A stretch of DNA of 48,709 nucleotides from an uncultured Flavobacteriales bacterium. Lineage in GTDB: Bacteria > Bacteroidota > Bacteroidia > Flavobacteriales_D > Crocinitomicaceae. Location: contig CAJXMN010000010.1 of the NCBI GenBank assembly GCA_913056215.1, positions 1 through 48,709 on the forward strand, given 5' to 3'. The first letter of the stretch is position 1. Every line of letters starts with the position of its first letter. Below are positions 45,183 to 48,709 of the stretch, in pieces. A model generated the notes under the pieces. It saw nothing but the letters and a program-made list of their open reading frames with translations, did no database searches and was not told the origin of the DNA. Made by a program: the position numbers and the translations under genes.

Positions 45183-45959
45183 TTATGAATTGCTTTTTTT
45201 AACTATGGTGCTGCTCGCCTGAGCGGTCGGTAGAACAACTAAATCTGCGATATTGACATGATAAGGACGCGTTACCACAAAATGAATAATATCCGCAATG
45301 TCTTCTGGCTTTAAAGGGTCAAACCCTTTATAAACATCTTTTGCGCGATCATCATCACCTTTAAAGCGAACGTTGCTAAACGCTGTTTCTACCAGACCAG
45401 GGTTCACAGCCCCTACTCTTATGCCGTGATCGTTCAAGTCCATACGCATACCTTGGTTGATAGCATCTACAGCATGTTTGCTGGCGCAATAAACATTCCC
45501 TTTCGGGTAAACTTCTTTTCCAGCAGTTGATCCAATATTAATGATGTGACCTGACTGTTGTTCAATCATCTTAGGAATAATCGCTCTTGATACGTAAAGC
45601 AAGCCTTTTACATTGATATCCATCATAGCATCCCAATCGTCGGTGTTTCCCTCCTGAATGGTGTCCAACCCATGAGCATTTCCAGCATTGTTGATCAATA
45701 TATCAATGGATGAAAAGTCTTCGGGCAAAGATGCTATTGCTTTATCCACTATCTCTCTGTCCCTGACATCAAACTGGAGTGTATGTAGTTCTGTTTTGTC
45801 CCTCAGTTCTTTAGCTAATGCTACCAAGCGATCTTTACGTCGGCCACAAAGAACCAAACGAATTTCATCATCAGCCAATCTTCTGGCAGTAGCTCTTCCT
45901 ATTCCGCTTGTTGCTCCGGTAATAAATGCTGTTTTGTTCATACTTAATGATTGTGGCAT
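45183..45959 (-). CDS. Short-chain dehydrogenase/reductase (YdfG-like)
   Basis: This 258-residue Rossmann-fold enzyme has the cofactor motif TGATSGIGRATA, the NNAG motif (LINNAGNAHGLD), the catalytic Ser near INIGSTAGKE and the YxxxK pair in VYCASKHAVDAI. It resembles the YdfG/serine-3-dehydrogenase subgroup, which oxidises hydroxy-acids such as serine or 3-hydroxypropionate with NADP. The ATG at 45959 directly abuts the cysM stop codon; an ATG at 45941 gives the more usual start MNKTAFITGAT. As the last gene of the cysteine unit, a serine-related substrate is attractive but unproven. Confidence 0.88.
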   Translation of the reverse strand: MPQSLSMNKTAFITGATSGIGRATARRLADDEIRLVLCGRRKDRLVALAKELRDKTELHTLQFDVRDREIVDKAIASLPEDFSSIDILINNAGNAHGLDTIQEGNTDDWDAMMDINVKGLLYVSRAIIPKMIEQQSGHIINIGSTAGKEVYPKGNVYCASKHAVDAINQGMRMDLNDHGIRVGAVNPGLVETAFSNVRFKGDDDRAKDVYKGFDPLKPEDIADIIHFVVTRPYHVNIADLVVLPTAQASSTIVKKSNS

Positions 45960-46835
45960 TTAAAACAAATCTGTTGACAGGTATCGGTCTCCACGATCGC
46001 AAGCAATGAAAACGATAACGCCTTCCTCGATTTCTTCTGCGAGACCACAAGCCAACGCATACGCTCCTCCCGCACTAACACCTGCCATAATACCTTCTTT
46101 TTGTGCCAAATCTCGTGCTCCTTGGTAGGCAGCATCTTGCCCAATATTTCTCTTTTCATCTACTTTTTCAGGATTAAAGATTGCAGGCAACAATTCGGGG
46201 CTCCACCGTCTGATTCCAGCTATTTTGGCTCCCTCTGCAGGCTGGGCACCAATAATAGTGATGTTTTGGTTTTTTTCTTTTAAGAATGTTGACACGCCCG
46301 TAATCGTACCTGTAGTTCCCATAGCAGAAACAAAATGGGTGATCTTTCCGTCTGTGTCTTTCCAAATTTCTGGTCCTGTAGTTTTATAATGTGCTTTCCA
46401 GTTATCATCATTATCAAACTGATTAAGTAAATAATAACCGTGCTTTTCAGCTAGCTCCATGGCATGCGTTCGAGAAAACTCTATTGTCTTTTCACCTGGA
46501 GTTTCAATCAATTCCGCTCCGTAGGCGCGCATTGATTTTTTACGTTCTTCTGTGGCACTGTCCGGCATCACTAATACCATTTTAACACCCATTAGTTGTG
46601 CACACATAGCAAGAGCGATTCCCGTATTTCCGCTGGTTGCCTCAATAACTGTATCACCTTTTTTTATATCCCCTCTGTCGAGGGCTGCAGCGATCATATT
46701 ATAGGCAGGACGGTCTTTAACACTTCCCGCGGGATTATGGCCTTCTAATTTTGCGTAAATTTTAACGCCCTTTTTGGAATTACTGTTCTCCATTTCGATC
46801 AATGGGGTATTTCCGATAGTTTCAGTTAATTTCAT
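45960..46835 (-). CDS. cysM: Cysteine synthase B (O-acetylserine sulfhydrylase)
   Basis: This 291-residue PLP enzyme makes cysteine from O-acetylserine and sulfide (or thiosulfate, in CysM). Key parts are the PLP lysine Lys40 in NPAGSVKDRPAYNMI, the substrate loop TSGNTGIALAM, and the C-terminal VSAGGAYALACGLAEE. NPAGSVKDRPA is nearer the CysM than the CysK wording. It lies five bases after the serine acetyltransferase gene and abuts the SDR gene, so it sits in the middle of the five-gene unit. Together with the acetyltransferase it completes serine-to-cysteine conversion. Confidence 0.94.
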   Translation of the reverse strand: MKLTETIGNTPLIEMENSNSKKGVKIYAKLEGHNPAGSVKDRPAYNMIAAALDRGDIKKGDTVIEATSGNTGIALAMCAQLMGVKMVLVMPDSATEERKKSMRAYGAELIETPGEKTIEFSRTHAMELAEKHGYYLLNQFDNDDNWKAHYKTTGPEIWKDTDGKITHFVSAMGTTGTITGVSTFLKEKNQNITIIGAQPAEGAKIAGIRRWSPELLPAIFNPEKVDEKRNIGQDAAYQGARDLAQKEGIMAGVSAGGAYALACGLAEEIEEGVIVFIACDRGDRYLSTDLF

Positions 46836-46840
46836 CTCTA

Positions 46841-47635
46841 TTAGTGTTCTTTGTGTGAAGGGTTATGATAAACTTTTGTGTCGATTTCTACGCTTCTTGT
46901 AATAAACGTATTACCTCCGATAATGGCATTTCGCCCAATCACCGTGTCTCCTCCAAGTATAGTGGCTCCAGCATAAATAACAACACCATCCTCAATGGTC
47001 GGGTGTCTCTTTTCGTCGGCATCTTCCTTTCGAACGCTCAACCCTCCAAGCGTGACGCCCTGATAAATTTTAACCCGTTCTCCAATGACTGCCGTGGCAC
47101 CGATAACAATTCCCGTTCCGTGGTCGATAAAAAAGTACTTTCCAATTTTTGCTCCAGGGTGTATATCAATCCCCGTATTGCTGTGCGCGCATTCGGTAAT
47201 CATTCTGGGAATAATTGGCACCTCACGCTGAAATAGAAAGTGTGCAAAACGATAAGCCGCAATTGCCTGTATTCCCGGATAGGATCGCACCACCTCTTCG
47301 ACGCTCTGAGCAGCCGGATCTCCTTCACAAATGGCCTGTACATCCGTATCTAATTTGCGCTTGATTTCTGGTAATTCGTCAAAGAACGAACGTACAATGC
47401 CGTTTACATCATGTTCAAAAACATTGAGGCTACACGAAAGAATTTCAATGAGCTCCGCTTCGAGGCTATCCATGAACGATTCAAAGTTGTCAGGCCCATC
47501 GAACGTCAAATCATTCGATACGGGGAAACAAACACCCAAGAGTTTTTTCGTCCAGCCACCCACTTTTCGCATCGAAACGCAGCGGCTCGTGTTCAAATAA
47601 TTGTCATAAAGGAAGTCGCGATATGCGTGTTTCAT
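46841..47635 (-). CDS. epsC: Serine O-acetyltransferase, EpsC-type
   Basis: This 264-residue enzyme acetylates serine to O-acetylserine, the committed step to cysteine. It has an N-terminal helical region (about 1-130) and a left-handed parallel beta-helix with hexapeptide repeats, including HPGAKIGKYFFIDHGTGIVIG and YQGVTLGGLS. The long helical N-terminus and HTGIVIG-like motif place it in the EpsC-type group found in Bacteroidota. Its start ATG overlaps the OsmC stop (ATGA), so translation is coupled. cysM follows after five bases. Confidence 0.93.
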   Translation of the reverse strand: MKHAYRDFLYDNYLNTSRCVSMRKVGGWTKKLLGVCFPVSNDLTFDGPDNFESFMDSLEAELIEILSCSLNVFEHDVNGIVRSFFDELPEIKRKLDTDVQAICEGDPAAQSVEEVVRSYPGIQAIAAYRFAHFLFQREVPIIPRMITECAHSNTGIDIHPGAKIGKYFFIDHGTGIVIGATAVIGERVKIYQGVTLGGLSVRKEDADEKRHPTIEDGVVIYAGATILGGDTVIGRNAIIGGNTFITRSVEIDTKVYHNPSHKEH

Positions 47636-48051
47636 TTTGTATCAAAATTTATACTGTAACTCACTTGAATTGAGGGGTCCAACGATGCCTTAGCAGAACA
47701 ATATTTGTTAATAGCCAAATCGGCTGCACGTTCAGCTTTTTTTCTATCGACATCTCCTTTCACATAAAATGCAACATCAATATGAGAAAAAGGTTTCGCC
47801 GTTCCCTTTTTTTCTCGCGATCCCTTGACTTTCATTGACAAATCTTCTAACGGCTGGCGTTGTTTTTTTAAGATGTTTACAATTTCGAAAGCACTACACG
47901 TAGCAACTGCTGCCAGTACCATTTCCATAGGTCGGATTCCACCATCGACACCACCAATTGCTGGTGCACCATCGACAAAAGCCGTTGCGTTGCTCGCGTT
48001 CTTTACTTCAAATAATACATCTTGATTTGCTCTGTTTATTGTTATTTCCAT
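47632..48051 (-). CDS. OsmC-family protein
   Basis: This 139-residue protein (ATG at 48051; the longer open frame to 48174 overlaps the Rieske gene and is not needed) has the OsmC/Ohr fold. Its two redox cysteines are Cys52 in AAVATCSAFEI and Cys118 in INKYCSAKASL. Such proteins reduce organic hydroperoxides or act as thiol stress proteins. It ends in an ATGA overlap with the serine acetyltransferase gene, and the Rieske gene stops ten bases upstream. The context suggests a role in sulfur or peroxide handling linked to cysteine supply. Confidence 0.9.
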   Translation of the reverse strand: MEITINRANQDVLFEVKNASNATAFVDGAPAIGGVDGGIRPMEMVLAAVATCSAFEIVNILKKQRQPLEDLSMKVKGSREKKGTAKPFSHIDVAFYVKGDVDRKKAERAADLAINKYCSAKASLDPSIQVSYSINFDTK

Positions 48052-48061
48052 GTCATTTTTT

Positions 48062-48409
48062 TCATTCTCCAAACCAACTGAAATAGGTTCGCAACAAATA
48101 AAATCCGTCCTCGTTTTCCTCCAGTGGATAATTTTCCAAATACAATCCGTGACCACGTCCATTTTCAACATCAAACTTGTATTGATGCATAGGGCAGACT
48201 ACTCGATCTTCATCTATCCAACAACCGTTCAGTTTTGATCCTTGATGTGGGCATTTGTTTTTGAAGGCATAAACCGCATCTCCATCACGCACAAATATCA
48301 CCTCATCAAAAAGGAACTTTTCGACTCTGTGCTTATCATCTCCAAACTTAGCAAGAAAAGCTTGTTTTGAATCAGCAATACGGTATTTTCGCGTTTTGTC
48401 TGAAAACAT
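48062..48409 (-). CDS. Small Rieske [2Fe-2S] protein
   Basis: This 115-residue protein (ATG at 48409; an in-frame TTG at 48430 would add seven residues) is a single-domain Rieske ferredoxin. The cluster ligands are all visible: Cys53-Pro-His55 and Cys72-Pro-Met-His75. The spacing of 16 residues between the pairs fits NirD-like and dioxygenase-ferredoxin relatives. There is no signal peptide or membrane anchor, so it is cytoplasmic, and it probably donates electrons to an unidentified oxygenase or reductase. It is the first gene of the five-gene minus-strand unit. Confidence 0.9.
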   Translation of the reverse strand: MFSDKTRKYRIADSKQAFLAKFGDDKHRVEKFLFDEVIFVRDGDAVYAFKNKCPHQGSKLNGCWIDEDRVVCPMHQYKFDVENGRGHGLYLENYPLEENEDGFYLLRTYFSWFGE

Positions 48410-48576
48410 TTGAGTGGATAAGATAATCAAACATTAACTTCTTCGCACTCCTTTTTCAGAAAAAATAGTTCGGTTTTAAAAAAACACACACTTTTTTCAG
48501 GGTCTTCGGCTACTAAAACACAATAAAAAGAGAATTAGAGCTTCTTTTTTCTTGGTTTTTTAAATGACTTCTCATT

Positions 48577-48588
48577 TAAGTATACTTA
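48577..48588. repeat. 12-bp perfect palindrome TAAGTATACTTA
   Basis: The sequence equals its own reverse complement. Position upstream of the Rieske gene and near another promoter makes an operator possible. Confidence 0.4.
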
Positions 48589-48617
48589 GCGTTTCCAATA
48601 TTAAAGGAGGTGTTAAA

Positions 48618-48640
48618 CGACTACAGTCGAATATTAGTCG
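48618..48640. repeat. Inverted repeat CGACTA ... TAGTCG
   Basis: Six-base arms (48618-48623 and 48635-48640) flank an 11-base spacer that itself contains GTCG, giving three related half-sites in 23 bases. It may be an operator for a rightward gene beyond the window. Confidence 0.4.
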
Positions 48641-48682
48641 ACAACAAATGACAAATAACCGATTATAGCTTTTTCCTTGTCC

Positions 48683-48690
48683 CACCTTTG
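48683..48690 (+). promoter_or_regulatory. -7-like box CACCTTTG at the right edge
   Basis: CACCTTTG has one mismatch to TAnnTTTG and is followed by CAG, as in the box at 30420. It probably drives a rightward gene that starts beyond the window. Confidence 0.35.
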
Positions 48691-48709
48691 CAGTGTCAAT
48701 CGCTGAAAG

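Larger units (their letters stand above)
48410..48709. other. Non-coding right-end region
   Basis: These 300 bases upstream of the Rieske gene contain no supported ORF. They hold the palindrome TAAGTATACTTA (48577-48588), a Shine-Dalgarno-perfect AAAGGAGGTG near 48603-48612 with no start codon behind it, the inverted repeat listed at 48618-48640, and a rightward -7-like box at 48683-48690. Confidence 0.5.

Noticed and set aside
48052-48174. N-terminal extension of the OsmC protein from a TTG at 48174
   Set aside because: It overlaps the Rieske gene on the same strand, and the ATG at 48051 gives the normal OsmC length and start.
48603-48612. 3' end of a 16S rRNA gene suggested by AAAGGAGGTG (complement of the anti-SD)
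   Set aside because: Flanking bases do not match 16S on either strand; the match is only ten bases.
1-48709. Mobile elements, prophage, CRISPR arrays, rRNA operon, antiphage island
   Set aside because: No transposase, integrase, phage structural gene, regular repeat-spacer pattern or known defence cassette was seen. The WD40-caspase gene alone is not enough to call a defence system, since it carries a signal peptide.

Overview
The window is a chromosomal segment of a Bacteroidota bacterium, probably a Flavobacteriales-type lineage. Four lines of evidence point there: C-terminal type IX secretion (T9SS) sorting domains of both the type A and gliding-associated (CHU_C, type B) kinds; two TonB-dependent receptors with N-terminal carboxypeptidase-regulatory-like domains; promoters that repeatedly match the Bacteroidota -7 box TAnnTTTG; and almost no Shine-Dalgarno sequences in front of genes. 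The gene content is mostly core metabolism and envelope genes. I see no insertion sequence, phage, integrase, CRISPR array or rRNA operon. Genus and species cannot be set from what is visible.

Layout. 1-7.3 kb: a truncated secreted protein, a secreted WD40-propeller/caspase fusion with a small membrane-anchored partner, and a heme-type TonB receptor. 7.4-13.2 kb (minus strand): rdgB-radA, then a trio of envelope genes (two tandem GLPGLI-like paralogues and a lipoprotein alpha/beta hydrolase), then the site-2 protease rseP. 13.4-15.7 kb: a TPR/SpoIIE-phosphatase signalling protein, followed by a CAT-anticodon tRNA on the minus strand. 16.0-20.9 kb (minus): ppiD-like foldase, CNNM/CBS membrane protein, purD. 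20.9-23.0 kb (minus): a two-gene unit with a T9SS type A cell-surface protein. 23.3-27.1 kb (plus): tryptophan 2,3-dioxygenase overlapping an M23 lipoprotein, then a GNAT/PLP-racemase pair. 27.3-30.3 kb: a small exported protein and a large type B T9SS adhesin-like protein. 30.4-33.2 kb: DAO-type flavoenzyme, bacilliredoxin, convergent dprA. 33.2-39.5 kb (plus): TonB receptor, kdsB, HU-CCDC81/SPOR protein, secreted C1 peptidase, membrane thioredoxin-fold protein, all tightly spaced. 39.7-45.1 kb: small Cys-rich lipoprotein, nuclease-like lipoprotein, convergent UbiA-like membrane protein, gcvP. 45.2-48.4 kb (minus): a compact five-gene unit, Rieske - OsmC - serine acetyltransferase - cysteine synthase B - SDR, which makes cysteine and handles thiol/peroxide chemistry.

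The most interesting items are the secreted WD40-caspase with an embedded EF-hand loop, the GNAT-racemase pair, the M23 protein whose usual HxH zinc motif reads HxC, the Rieske/OsmC genes fused into the cysteine operon, a UbiA-like protein lacking the canonical first Asp motif, and an AT-rich lamin-tail domain inserted into the T9SS type B protein. I do not see an unmistakably new multi-gene system. All calls come from reading motifs by eye; no database search was run.
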